From Manihot esculenta (taxonomy: Eukaryota; Streptophyta; Magnoliopsida; Malpighiales; Euphorbiaceae), in assembly GCF_001659605.2 (NCBI RefSeq), contig NC_035169.2:15562263-15626262 (forward strand): a stretch of DNA of 64,000 bases, in the 5' to 3' direction. Of this stretch, positions 1 to 11,600 are shown one piece after another. Under the pieces are notes generated by a model. That model searched no databases and was not told the origin of the DNA. It saw only the letters and a list, made by a program, of their open reading frames with translations. A program made the position numbers and the translations under genes. Numbering within the stretch: position 1 is the first letter of the stretch; each line of letters begins with the position of its first letter.

Positions 1-440
1 CAAACCAGTAAGAAAAGCATATCTTCTCTTCAGAATTGAAGACAGCAGCTGCGCGCCTTCTACCGCAGCACTGCCGGCCCTTTCTCTTCTTCTTCTTGCT
101 TTCTTTCTTTTATTTTTGTGTTAGTTTCAGCCATGAGTAGCTGAAACCCCTTTTTCTAGTTGAAGATTAAGTGAAATTTCAGTTTGTTTATAGATTTGGA
201 GATCTGAACTTATTATTTTCTTCTTTTATTTATCAATATTTATGCAATTTCATGCTTAATTCTATTGTTACTTTGTTGTTTAGATCAATAGGGCCCATTA
301 ATTCCTGATTGTAAAGTGATAATTTGTTAGTTTGGGTAGTTTAAGTCCGTAATTACTTGAATTATTCAAACACAAGTAACTCTTGGTATAAAAACTAAGG
401 AGATTGGATAATCTAGCAAGATCACCATATGTTTGGGTAG
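1..440 (+). mobile_element. LTR B, left part (older Athila/Tat-type LTR split by element A)
   Basis: This segment matches the middle of the A and C LTRs: the GGCTGAAAC block after a pyrimidine-rich stretch, the gattgggagatctgaac-like block, and the text up to gtttgggtag. It stops where A begins at 441. Its continuation is at 27816, where ctagaattaggtctc resumes exactly as in the unbroken LTR at 31980-32010. The start of the LTR lies outside the window. It is the oldest recognisable layer of the left stack. Confidence 0.85.
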
Positions 441-856
441 TGATCAGTCCAAATTTAGACCATTTTATCACGATGTTATTAGTGTTAATTTATATTTTTT
501 CTGCCTAGTTTTGTGGTTTTGATCTTATTTTGCAGAAAATGGTGTAAAAAAGTAATTTGGTGTAAAGAGGTAATTTGGAGAAAATACTCTTAAAATTGCC
601 TAAAAGAGGATAAAGGAGAACAAGCATGCCAAGTTGCAACTTAAGAGGAGATAAATAAGGAAAGTAATTTGAAACTCAAATTTCAAATCTTCAAGAGCAT
701 TCTAAATTCAAAATTCAGCTTATTCAAGAAGCCAAATCTCAAGGAGATACACATTCAAAATTCAAAATTCAAAAGAAGGCTCCACCTCATCAAAGCAACT
801 TGGGCAGCAACTTAAATATTGGGTAGCAAGGAAGAGCTAGGGCAGCACATAAAGGC

Positions 857-864
857 TATAAATA
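857..864 (+). promoter_or_regulatory. Probable TATA box of LTR A
   Basis: TATAAATA in the context aaaggctataaatacatc. The same position in the right LTR (about 16126) reads tataaatg, and the related LTR C has TATAAATA at 31537-31544. Conservation at the same LTR position supports a promoter role; no transcript evidence is available. Confidence 0.6.
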
Positions 865-1392
865 CATCTCTTCAAGTGCCGCACAATCCTACACAAACCC
901 TTGGACATTCGGCCACTCCTTCTCCTTCTTATCCAAGTCAAGCCATTCGGCCACATCTTCTTCTTCCTTTCTTTTCTTTTTGAGTTTTGTTTCAGCCATG
1001 AGTGGCTGAAACTCCTTTTTCTAGTTGAAGATTAGGTGAAACTTTAGTTGTTTTATGGATTGGGAGATCTGAACATACATTGTTTATCTTTTGTTTTTCA
1101 ATATTTATGTAATTTCATGCTTAATTCCATTGTTGCTTTGTTATTTAAATCAATAAGGCCAATTGATTCTTGATTGCAAGGTAATAATTTGTTAGTTTGG
1201 ATAGTTTTGAGTGCTAATTGCTTGGATTATTCAAACATAAGTAACTCTTGGTGTAAAAACTAAGGACATTGCATGATCTAGCAATATCACCATGCATTTG
1301 GGTAGCTAAAATTAGGTCTCTCTATTTCTTAATGCAATTGACAGTTGTTAGATGCCAAAGGCCCAAGGATGTTCCTTGGCAACTTGTTGATT

Positions 1393-1687
1393 CCCGGACG
1401 TGAACCCCGGCACTGTTACCGTTCACGGCCCAGGGCTATCCCTCGCCTGGCCCTCTCGCCACCTCGGGCTTTCCACTGGCATCGTGAACAGCTCTTAACA
1501 TCCATTCACCCTCACGGGTTCCTGGAAGGATTTGTCCCCTTGTGTTCTTGCATCGAATGCATCCTTCCCCAAGTGGATTTGGCCCAAATTTCTCTTTGGA
1601 AATTAGGTCGCCTCCCCCACTACTCGAACCCTTGACCTCCCACTTTAAGGGAATAGTCTGGCGAGAGTGAATACCAATTGTTCCATA
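1393..1687 (-). mobile_element. SINE-like (tRNA-related) insert in LTR A
   Basis: About 295 bp of GC-rich sequence interrupt the left LTR and are absent from the right LTR (18990-19010). On the minus strand the insert begins with an A-box-like TGGAACAATTGG, followed about 45 bases later by a B-box-like GGTTCGAGT, the layout of a tRNA-derived RNA polymerase III promoter. There is no clear target duplication. Instead, 17 bp present in the right LTR (agtgattagttagagga) are missing. It could be a SINE with a damaged end or unrelated filler DNA. The 96-residue frame over it has no recognisable domain. Confidence 0.5.
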
Positions 1688-2104
1688 CGTTCCCTAATTG
1701 ATTTATGCTTAAGGAGGGATATGGTGGTGAGAAACGTCTTCCACCTCCATAACTAATTTATTGAATCAAACAAAGGAAGCTAAGTATCAATGATCAATCC
1801 CAACAACTGAAGTGGATCTAATTCTTCAACTATAGCTTTTCTCATATTTGAATTCCTTTACTTAATTATTAGTTTTACTCTATTGCTTTCATTATTAGTT
1901 TAATTGAATCAATCTCAAAACCCCCCCTTTTATTTTGCTTTCAGTTTATTTACTTTCAGTTTATTTTCTTCGTCTTGATAAGGAAAATAGGTAAGTATCA
2001 ATTCCCTGTGGATTCGATCTTTTTGCCACTATCTGCAGTTGTAAAATTGTTGATAACTAAAAATGTTATTTTTGACTGGCTTCGACAACCGCACAGTAAA
2101 AAAT

Positions 2105-2122
2105 TGGCACCGTTGCCGAGGA
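2105..2122 (+). other. Primer binding site of element A (tRNA-Asp type)
   Basis: tggcaccgttgccgagga differs at two positions from TGGCGCCGTTGCCGGGGA, the complement of the plant tRNA-Asp 3' end used by Athila/Tat elements. It sits five bases after the LTR end, as expected for priming of minus-strand synthesis. Confidence 0.85.
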
Positions 2123-2150
2123 ACTGATTTAACTAATTTATTTTTCTTTC

Positions 2151-3620
2151 ATGACCAGGACTGGACGCAAGAAAACTCTACCTTACGATCTAGAAATTGA
2201 GCGTACAATCAAGCGACTTGGGAAGCAAGTCAATCCGAGGAATCAAGCCTCAAAGCCACCCTTAATAATGCTGCTGAACAATCACCTTTTGCACCTATTG
2301 TCAAGACTTTTGTCTAAGAAACAGAACAATCTCATCCCCCTGCTGCTGAAATCAAAGCTGAATCTACTGTCAAACTTGCTGTTCCGAGAAACAAAACCAC
2401 CTGCTGTCTTTGCTGAATTTGAAGCTGAAAATGCTGAGGTAAGAGCTCCAAGGGCACAAGAAAGGACTCCTCATGAACTAACAGTACCTGCGGATGATCA
2501 AGCACTATGGTGCATCACTTACCTGCCATTGACAGCCCCTTTTAAGCTCAAAACATGTTTGATACATCTACTACCTAAATTTAAAGGTTTGGAGAATGAA
2601 AATCCACATAAGCACTTGAAAGAATTTCACATAGTATGTTCATCCATGAGGCCGCAAGGCATATCTAAAGAGCATGTAAAACTGATAGCATTCCCATTCT
2701 CACTTGATGATTATGCCAAAGATTGATTATTTTACCTACCACCCGGTTCAATCACTTCTTGGGATGGTATGGTTAGAGCTTTTCTGAATAAATACTTCCC
2801 AACTTCTAAGGCCATAGGCATAAGAAGGGAGATAAGTGGCATTAAGCAAAAAGAAACTGAGGATTTGTATGATTATTAGGAAAGATTTAAGAGATTGTGC
2901 ACAAGCTGTCCTCAACATGATATTTTAGATAAATCACTCATAGAATTCTTCCATGGAGGTTTGCTACCATCCGAAAGGAAATTCATTGCTGTAGCATGTG
3001 GAGGTTCAATTGAAGATAGAACCCCTCAAGCAATCAGAGAGTTGATTTCAACATTTGCAGCATCATCTAGACAATATGGAGATGAAAAGCAACTGCAAAG
3101 AGGAGTCAATGAGGTAAGTACATCTATTCTCACTTCTCAAATTTTTGAACTAACCTCTGCTGTGAAAAGTCTTGTTATAGGTCAAGCTCAAGAAGCTTAA
3201 CAACTTCAGCGAGTAAGACCATGTGGGATATGTGCACATATAGGACACCTAACTGATCAATGTCCTACACTTCATGAGGATGACCAACAAGTAAATACAA
3301 TTGGAGGATTCAATAGCCAGCCAAGACATGATCCCTACTCTAACACCTACAATCCAGGTTGGAGGGACCATCCGAACTTTAACTATGCTAGGGCTAACAA
3401 CCACCAAAACTATCAAAGAAGTCCAGCACCTCCAAGTTCCAATATGCACCTTGAGGAGATGATGAAGACATTGGCAAATTCTGTACAAAGCCTCCACAAG
3501 CAGATGGGTCAAATAGCCATCTCAGTGAGCAAGCTTGAATCCCAAGTTAAGTTACCTTCTCAAACTGAAACTAATCCCAGGCAAAAAGTAAGTGCTATCA
3601 GGTTAAGAAGTGGGAAATAG
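2151..3620 (+). pseudogene. gag: gag of element A (broken)
   Basis: The capsid-forming Gag of an Athila/Tat-type element. The start at ATG 2151 (MTRTGRKKTL) matches the start of the C copy at 32544. The retrotransposon gag domain runs from about 2500 to 3080 (WCITYLPL, GLENENPHKHLKEFH, LPPGSITSWDGM). In-frame stops include 2724 and 2877, where the C copy has tryptophan codons, and another near 3198. A CCHC knuckle of the form CGICAHIGHLTDQC follows at about 3217-3258, still in frame beyond that stop. A region with the motif ANSVQSLHKQM follows. The N-terminal part before 2400 is low-complexity Leu/Lys-rich sequence. It cannot make a full Gag. Confidence 0.8.
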
Positions 3621-3656
3621 CTTTAAGATGTCAAGGCCGATGATGGAAGTTCACAA

Positions 3657-4465
3657 GTGCAAAGACAAGCTGCTGAAGAAAAACAGCCAGAAAACTGTCT
3701 GTCCAAACAGACTGTGCAAACAGCACGAGTACACCAGCAAAATACAAATCAGCAAGTAAGTTTCAAGATTCTACCTCCCTTTCCAAAAAGGTTTGAAAAA
3801 TCACAGAAAAAAGAAGAAAAAGAGATCCTTGACACCTTCAGGAAAGTGGAGATCAACATACCTTTGCTAGATGTTGTGAAACAAATTCCCAGATATGCAA
3901 AATTTTTTAAAGAACCGTGGACTAACCGCAGAAAGCTTGCTGAGAAAGAAAAGGTAAGTGTGGGAGAAGTTGTGACAGCTGTCATAAAAGGAGAACTCCC
4001 AGCCAAGTGCAAAGATAAAGGGATGTTTACTGTCTCTTGCAAAATTGGCAATGTGGGCATCAAAAAGGCCATGTGTGACTTAGGTGCATCAATTAATGTT
4101 ATGCCTCTTTCTATTTATAATTCTTTGAATGCAGGTGCACTAAAAGACACTAGAGTAGTCATTCAATTGGCTGACAGATCTGTAGTATATCAAAAAGGAG
4201 TTCTAGAAGATGTTCTAGTGCAAATAGATCAACTTGTCTTTCCAGCAGATTTCTATGTGATTGATATGGAGTAAGACAATAGCAACACTACTTCAGACAT
4301 CCTACTTGGACAACCTTTCTGGAGCACAACCAGAACTAAGATAGATGTACATGATGGCACATTGACCATGGAATTTGAAGGGGAAATAATAAAATTTAAT
4401 GTTTATGATGCTATGAAATATCCCCGTGACATGTCCCCTATTTATGGTTTAGATATCATTGTTTG
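3657..4465 (+). pseudogene. pro: protease region of element A
   Basis: The open frame 3657-4274 begins in a Gln-rich linker and enters the aspartic protease. The retropepsin motif appears as DLGASINVMPLSIY (about 4078-4120), in which the usual DTG or DSG is DLG, the normal form in Athila elements. The second protease segment (DILLGQPFW, about 4298-4325) lies beyond a stop at 4272. The motif KVEINIPLLDVVKQIPRYAKF upstream of the protease is also typical of this lineage. The protein would process the Gag-Pol polyprotein. Confidence 0.75.
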
Positions 4466-4800
4466 AGCCAGGAAGTTTTTGATATGAATCAAGATGATAT
4501 GCTAAATAATGACTGTGGCAGGGAGGCTAGCCAGAAAGATGAAGGAAGCCAAAAGGAGCCAAAGCTGAAAGCAAAAGTCTGCTGTATTCAGCAGACAAAC
4601 TGCAACCAAAAGCAAATAAACAGTGGACCACCCGTCCCACTTCAGAAAGCGCAGGTTAGATTGCCCAAACCAAAGGAGCATGCGGAGTCCAGCTAAGCCA
4701 GCCTCCCAAAGCAGACAGGCACCTATCTGCCTAGACAGTAGACTGCAGGTCAGAAAATTTCAGAATCAGATCTGAAGCCTCTTCCTGGATACCTAAAATA
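4463..4800 (+). pseudogene. Protease-RT linker of element A
   Basis: A hydrophilic Lys/Gln-rich stretch (open frame 4463-4696) between protease and reverse transcriptase. It contains no recognisable domain. Similar Gln-rich spacer sequence is present in element C at 34450-34640. Confidence 0.5.
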
Positions 4801-4801
4801 C

Positions 4802-6239
4802 ATGTACTTGGGAGCTGACAAGACACATCTAGTAATAGTGTCTAATCAATTAAGCCAACATGAAGAGGAAAGCCTCTTAAAAGTACTGAGGAAACACAAG
4901 GGAGCAATAGGATGGACCATAGATGACATAAAAGGCATCTCTCCCACCACATGCATGCATAGAATACACATGGAGGAGGAATGCAAGCCTGTCAGAGATG
5001 CTCAAAGAAGACTGAATCCTCTTATAATGGAAGTGGTGAAAAAGGAGATAGTCAAGCTTCTAGACGCAGGAATCATCTACCCAATCTTTGATAGCAAATG
5101 GGTAAGTCCTGTGCATGCAGTCCCAAAGAAAACTGGAATCACCATTGTACCAAACGCTGAAGGAGAACTTGTTCCAACTAAAGTTCAGAATGGGTGGAGA
5201 GTATGCATAGACTACAGGAAGCTAAATGCAGCAATAAGGAAAGATCACTTCCCCTTACCTTTCATTGATCAGATGCTAGAAAGGCTTGCATGTGAGTCCC
5301 ACTATTGCTATTTAGATGGTTTTTCAGGATTTTATTAGATTCCAGTGGCCCCAGAGGACTAAGAGAAGACCACCTTCACTTGTCCTTTTGGTACCTTTAC
5401 ATTTAGAAGAATGCCATTTGGATTATGCAATGCCCCAGCTACCTTCCAACGCTATATGATGAGCATATTTTCATATTATGTGAAGAAGATCATTGAAGTC
5501 TTCATAGATGACTTCACAGTGTACGGTAACTCCTTTGAAGAATGCCTTGCCAATCTGGAAAAGATCTTACAAAGATGCCTCAAATCAAATCTTGTACTTA
5601 ACTATGAGAAATGCCACTTCATGGTTAACCAAGGCTTAATCTTAGGCCATGTTGTTTCAGCCAAAGGAATTGAAGTGGACAAATCCAAGGTGGATACCAT
5701 AAAAAATCTGCCTTATCCCACAAATGTTAGAGAGATCCACTCTTTCCTTGGCCATGCAGGGTTCTACAGAAGATTCATAAAAGATTTCTCCAAAATCACA
5801 CTGCCATTATGCAGATTGCTCCAATAGGATGTAACATTTGATTTTGATGCAGATTACAAGACAACATTTGATCTGATAAAGGAATTACTTGTGACTTCCC
5901 CAATCATTCAGGCACCTGACTAGAACTTGCCCTTTGAAATCATGTGTGATGCAAACAACTATGTTGTGGGGGCAGTCTTGGGACAACGTATGGGGAACTC
6001 ACCTCACGTGATTCACTATGCATCTCGCACATTGGATGCTGCTCAAAGCAACTACTCAACAACAGAAAAGGAGCTCTTGGCTGTTGTATTTGCTTTAGAG
6101 AAATTCAGACCATACCTCATGAGGACTAAAGTCATCATCTATTCTAACCATGCAGCCTTGCGATATTTGATCAAGAAAAAGGAGGCAAAACCGAGACTCA
6201 TTCGGTGGATTCTGCTATTATAAGAGTTCGATCTGGAGA
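4802..6239 (+). pseudogene. pol: reverse transcriptase and RNase H of element A (5' part, interrupted by G)
   Basis: The reverse transcriptase starts near IGWTIDDIKGISP (about 4910) and has CIDYRKLNAA (about 5205), MPFGLCNAPATFQRYM (5411-5458) and the catalytic motif VFIDDFTVYG (about 5499-5528), in which the usual Y/F-x-D-D box is FIDD. RNase H follows (5927-6223), with the first catalytic Asp in MCDANN and Glu in TEKELLAV. Stops fall at 5337, 5360, 5826, 5922 and 6222. At 6244 the frame is cut by element G and resumes at 14567: the residues before the cut (FDLEI) continue as RDKKGRENLVVDHLS after removal of G and one taagg copy. This copy is non-functional. Confidence 0.85.
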
Positions 6240-6511
6240 TAAGGTGTAATACCTGGCTAGACCTCGACATCAGAATTCCTATTTTTTCGATGGAATCTCG
6301 GATGTCGGAAACCTCTAGAAGGGTAAAATCATGTTTTTATAAATGTTTTTACATGTTTTTAAGGTTTTAAGTAAGAAAGAATTGAGTTTTTAAAAGAAAA
6401 AGGACAAAGGAGAAAAATCCAGGTTCGGCCGCCGAACCTCATGTTCGACCGCTGAACTTGGTGGAGTTGCGGAGGCACTTTTGGCTTCCGAAGGTGGTCT
6501 GGCCAACCACC

Positions 6512-6520
6512 TATAAAAGG
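6512..6520 (+). promoter_or_regulatory. Probable TATA box of element G LTR
   Basis: TATAAAAGG, preceded by ggccaaccacc. The same box is at 12714 in the right LTR, and in complement at 37661-37670 (S2), 42971-42980 (E), 47361-47370 (F), 55061-55070 (F) and 60611-60620 (E). Conservation across six LTRs makes it the best candidate for the family promoter. Confidence 0.75.
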
Positions 6521-7620
6521 CCCCCTGTCCGAAAATGGGCGAGTTTTCTCTCTCTATTTTCGGGTAAGGTGAGTCTTCGCCACCCCTTTGATGATTTTGT
6601 GTTTTCTCCTCAAATCCTACAAGTTTTTAACAAGTTTTAGCTTGGTTTTGAAGTTTTTAAGCAAAGATCGAAGTTTGGAAGCTTGGAGACCTCCGGAACC
6701 CATTTTCCCCAAATCTCCAAGTTGGGTCATGTCTTCTCTCGATCTTTAAGAGGTAAGCGTCGATCCTCGCCTCCTTCGATGTCTTAAGTAAGTTTTATGA
6801 AGGTTTATGGGCTATAGAAATGCATGTTTAGGTTAGTTGTATAAATGTTAGTTTAAGGTTAAATGTGTGCTTAAATGAGTTGCCATGTTGTTGTTTGTTG
6901 GGGTATAGGGTAGTTTGAGACCCCTATATGCTTATGAATGTGTTTATGCATGTTTGGGAGTGTTATGCTTGAGTTTGGAAGGTTTGGGAGGCAAAATGTG
7001 CATAAGGGCTGAGTTCTGCCACTTCTGGAAGAACTCAAGTTCGGCAGCTGAAGGCACTTTCGGCCGTCGAACCTGCCTGTGGAGGCAAGCTTTTGGCTGC
7101 CGAACCCTGCCCCCGAAAGATGGACTTTCGGCTCTGGAGGGGAGTTTCGGCTGCCGAAGGTGTCGCCGAAAGTGGCTGAGTTTCAGCTCTGGAGGGACTT
7201 TCGGCCGCCGAACCTGCCGCCGAAAGTGCCCTATTCAGCCTTCCTTTGCATGTTTTCTATGATTGTTTTAGGGTGTTTTAGGGAGGGGTTTTTTGGGAGT
7301 AGCTTAGAGTTATGTTAGTATATGTTTGGTCCCTCGTTTTGAGTCCACCTGTGTAGGTTCGGACCCGAGGAACCGAGGACCCCAGCAGTGAGCTAGCTGC
7401 TCTAGAATCAGCCTGAGGTGAGTAGAATGGATCTTTATGTTTCAAAGTAAATTAATTTTGAGCATGTTCATGCATCATAAATGCCATGCTATATATATAG
7501 GGTTGTTTGCATTAGAATCCACGAATATGTTGCATTGCATATTATGATGTTGATGTGGATGGATGTTGGATGACCCATTAGTCCTCGATATGATGAGATA
7601 TGATATGATATGATATGGAA

Positions 7621-7770
7621 GTCCAGGTGTGGCCTGCACTACGCCCCTGGCATAATGTAAGAGAAAGTCCGAGTGTGGCCTGCACTACGCCCCCGGCACG
7701 ATTGGATATGTATGATATGTTATGTGTAAGAGAAAGACCAGATGTGGCCTGCACTACGCCTCTGGCATGA
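7621..7770 (+). repeat. Three tandem hairpin units in G 5' LTR
   Basis: Units share the core tgtggcctgcactacgcc flanked by short arms: CCAGG with CCTGG (7623-7627, 7646-7650), CCGAG with CCCGG (7669-7673, 7692-7696) and CCAGA with TCTGG (7738-7742, 7761-7765). The first and third pairs are exactly complementary although their sequences differ. Confidence 0.8.
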
Positions 7771-8398
7771 TTGGATTATGTAGAGGGCTATTGATGACAA
7801 GTCCATCCTTGATGTGATTTGTTTGTGACGTGCTGCATTCCATGAAAGCATATGTTTTAAATTTAATGTTATACTATTCTGCTCACTGGGCTCTAGTAGC
7901 TCACCTCTTTCCCTTAACCCCTAGGTTTGCAGGTTTGGGATAGACCGGAGAGTCTTCCAGGTTGAAGTTATGTCTTTTTAATAGTTAGTTGTGGACATGA
8001 ATTGCAAAATGATGTATTGTAAAATAGTGTAAAATAATGTATTGAGGATTAGTATTGTGCTTGGCCCTAATGTATGAGAATCCCCTGTTATACATGATCT
8101 TTTGTTAATGTTTTAAATGTTAAATTATGTAAATCAAGCTTGATTAATGTGATGTTGACCCAACTAGAGCATTTGATGACGGCTCTAGTATGGGAGTTTT
8201 TATGATTATGATTTTAGTGCATGCACAGGTCAGGCTTGAAATATGGAAAGTTTTGAAATGTTTATGAAAATGTATGATCATGTATGGGATGTTATAAGGT
8301 GTATGGTAGGTATAGGAGGCTTGCTACGGGTCCCGGCGGCCTTAAGCCAATTTAGATCCTAGCTCCGGTAGCTGTCCGGTTTTTGGGTCGTTACAGAT

Positions 8399-8411
8399 TG
8401 GTATCAGAGCC
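8399..8411 (+). other. Primer binding site of element G
   Basis: tggtatcagagcc, complementary to the 3' end of plant initiator Met tRNA, three bases after the LTR end at 8395. Confidence 0.9.
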
Positions 8412-8658
8412 CTAGGTTCATATGGTCGGACTTAGAGTGTGTCGGGTTCATAGGAGTTATAGAAGGGCAAGCACAATAGGAAAAATCATGTCCACTAGGA
8501 TAGGATGTAGAGTCCTGTCTAAATGATGATGTGAAATGCCATGATTTAAGCATGTGCAATAATGTTATGCTATGTATGTGATGCGGGTTCATGTGTTTCC
8601 ACATGAACCATTTGATGCTCATGTTTTATGTGCTATGTATTGTTTTTCAGTAAGCAAG

Positions 8659-11600
8659 ATGAGAGGCACTCGTCGATCTGCACGATTGACTGGAGTACCA
8701 CTAGAGAATGAGGGCATGGATGCCCGTCCCCCTGCATTGCCAAGGGCAATGTCATGTAGATCAAGCAGAGAGAGAGTGTCAAGGGACCCTAGAAGGTCTT
8801 TTGATGCTAGCAGAAGGGGAACCGACCTAGGAGGAGGGTCTTCTGATGTGAGGGAAGTGATGGATGAGGATCAGAGAAGGGATGGAAATCTAGATGTGAA
8901 CATGTCTGAGGAGGGTACAGGGGAGTCTCAGGGAGGCGCTCAGGCCTCGGGGTTAGGTTATCCACCCCAGTATCCACCCTTTCTACAGGGCTCAGGGTAT
9001 CCGATGGGGGGTAAATTGAATTACTCCAGCTTTAACCCCTACCCTACCTTCATGCCTTATCCACCTTGCTATCCACCATACCCCCAATACCCAATGTATC
9101 CACCCCCACCTTTCTACCCAAATGTGACAAACCCTAATCAAGGGAATGTTGCACCTCCTCCACCACCCCCTGAACCTGTAGCTCCTGAGGTCCAAATACC
9201 CAAACCTAGCTCATCTAGGGGGAGTAGAGTTAAGATGACTGATTACTTGAAGTTGGATGCTCCCAAGTTCAAGACGGGAGATGATCCTTTTGAGTATCTG
9301 AAGACAGTGAAAATGATTACAAATGAGTTAGGGGCAGATGACAGTAGAGCCATTTAGATGGCGGGGTTCACACTCAAATGCAAAAAGGCCCGTGAGTGGT
9401 TCAAAAATTATGTGGACTCGAGATTGAACAGTTTGACCTGGGAGGAGTTTGCAAATGAATTTGCAGGATGGGCTTTCCCTGATAGCTCCAGGGAGCTGAA
9501 GATGATTGAGTTTGAGCAGCTAAGGCAGACAAAGGAGATGAGTGTAGATGAATTCACTGATAGATTCCTGGAGCTGTTGCCGTTTGCAGGGCAAGCTTTT
9601 GACACAGAACTGAAGAAGGCTAGGAGGTATATCATGAAGCTTCACTCCAGGTATTCCTCATTGATCCAATTAGCAGAGAGGGAGAGTTTCCATGCTATAG
9701 TGGATATGGCCCGGAAGATGGAGGCTAGTGCAATAATTGAAGGGAAAGTTAAGCAGTCAGTGGCACAGTCTTCGAGTTCCAAGACCCCCGGCGGGGGAAG
9801 GTTAGACTCCTCTTCTCTGGATGCAGCAGCTTCAGGTGCAAAGAAAAAGTGGGACAGAGGCTCCAGGAAGCCTAAGAAGAATAAGTTCTGGAACAGGTTG
9901 AAATCAAGTCTGGGACTCGGTGGTGGCTCGAGTTCGGATTCATATGGTGCAGAATGTTTGAGGTGTGGCAAGCTACATAAGGGAGTGTGTCGGTATGGAA
10001 CTACAGCCTGTTTCAGATGTGGGCAAGAGGGACACATGGCTCGGGAGTGTCCTAGGGTACCTTTCATGGCACAGTCCCAGCAGACAGCTTCTAGCATAAT
10101 GGCACAGCCAGCAGCTCTAGCCGCGACTCAGGGCAGTGGCAGAGGCCGAGGGAGAGGGGCAGCCTCTTCTTCAGCAGGTTCCCGAGGTGAAGGTCCATCA
10201 GCTCCAGCTAGGATCTTCACTATGACTCAGCAGGAGGCGAACACATCCAACACCGTGGTGTCAAGTAATCTCATCATTGGTTGTTCAGATGTGTATGCTT
10301 TAATGGACCCTGGTGCATCTCATTCTTTTGTTGCCCTGAGAGCAGTAGAGAGGTTGGGTTTGATGGTCTCTGGGTTAGAGTGTCCCCTCTGGGTCAGTGG
10401 ACCTAAGTGTGACCCATCAGTGGCAGAGTCAGTCTGCTGGTTTAGTCCAGTGTTTGTCGAGGATAGATGCCTTCCAGCCGACCTAGTGGTTCTAGATTTG
10501 ACAGATTTGGACGTCATTCTAGGGATGGATTGGCTATCTATCTATGGTGCTACTTTGGACTGCAGAGACAAGGTAGTCATATTCAGAGATCAGGATGGGT
10601 CAGAGGTCGTCTTCAGAGGAGACAAGAGGGGTACACCTAGAGGTCTGATATCAGCCCTACAGGCTCGTAGGTTGCTTAGGAGGGGATGTCAGGGGTATTT
10701 GGCTCATGTGAGAGAGCTTAATAGTCAGAGTAGGGAGCCCGCCTCAGCGCCCGTTGTCAGAGAATTTCCAAATGTCTTCCCAGACGAGCTTCTAAGACTA
10801 CCACCTGCTAAGGAGATAGAGTTTGAAATAGAATTGATACCTGGAACCAGACCAATCTCTATCCCTCCCTACAGGATGGCACCAGCAGAGTTGAAGGAGC
10901 TTAAGGAGCAGTTGCAAGAGCTGGTAGATAAGGGTTTCATCCAGCCGAGTACCTCACCTTGGGGAGTTTCAGTGTTGTTTGTGAGAAAGAAGGATGGATC
11001 CCTCAGGCTTTGTATCGACTACAGGCAGTTGAACAAAGTCACTACCAAGAATAAGTATCCGTTGCCCAGGATCGATGATCTATTTGACCAGCTAGCAGGA
11101 GCAGGTTGTTTCCCCAAGATAGATCTGAGATCTAGGTACCATCAGTTGAGAATAAGAGAAGAGGATGTGCCGAAGACGGCGTTCAGGACCAGATATGGGC
11201 ACTATGAGTTCCTTGTGATGTCGTTCGGGCTAACCAATGCCCCTGCAGCATTCATGGATCTCATGAACATAGTGTTTAGCCAGTACCTGGATCACTTTGT
11301 TATTGTCTTCATTGATGATATCTTAGTGTATTCCAGGAACGCAGAGGAGCATGCCCATCATCTGAGGATAGTTTTGCAGACCCTGAGGGAGCATGGCTTG
11401 TATGCCAAGTTCTCCAAGTGTGAGTTCTAGTTAAGGAGCATCTCATTCTTGGGGCATGTTGTGTCAGAACAGGGAATTGAAGTGGACCCCAAGAAGGTGG
11501 AAGCTATAGCTAACTGGCCTAGACCCACTACAGTGACAGAGATCAAAAGCTTCTTGGGTTTGGCAGGTTACTACAGGAGGTTCATACAGGACTTCTCAAA

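Larger units (their letters stand above)
441..2099 (+). repeat. Element A left (5') LTR
   Basis: It starts tgatcagtcc and ends gcacagtaa, a mutated form of the family end CAGTCA seen at 28316 and 32492. It is 1659 bp, of which 295 bp are a foreign insert at 1393-1687. Without that insert it is about 1.38 kb, matching the right LTR once S1 and D are removed. A TATA-type box lies at 857-864. Confidence 0.9.
6245..8395 (+). repeat. Element G 5' LTR
   Basis: 2151 bp, ending just before the primer binding site. From 5' to 3' it holds inverted-repeat motifs TTCGGCCGCCGAA upstream of the TATA box at 6512, a second larger cluster at about 7030-7225, and three tandem hairpin units at 7621-7770. It exceeds the right LTR by one 20-bp motif unit near 6440 and a stretch near 6690-6750, while the right LTR has extra sequence in the second cluster. 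Confidence 0.93.

Noticed and set aside
1345..1635. 96-residue open frame as a gene
   Set aside because: It spans the junction of LTR A and the GC-rich insert and has no domain. It is explained by base composition.
3249..3512. Minus-strand 87-residue frame in element A
   Set aside because: It is antisense to the gag zinc-knuckle region, which is conserved on the plus strand.
9408..10097. Minus-strand frames opposite gag of element G
   Set aside because: Antisense shadows of the gag-pol frame, with no domain and no conservation of their own.
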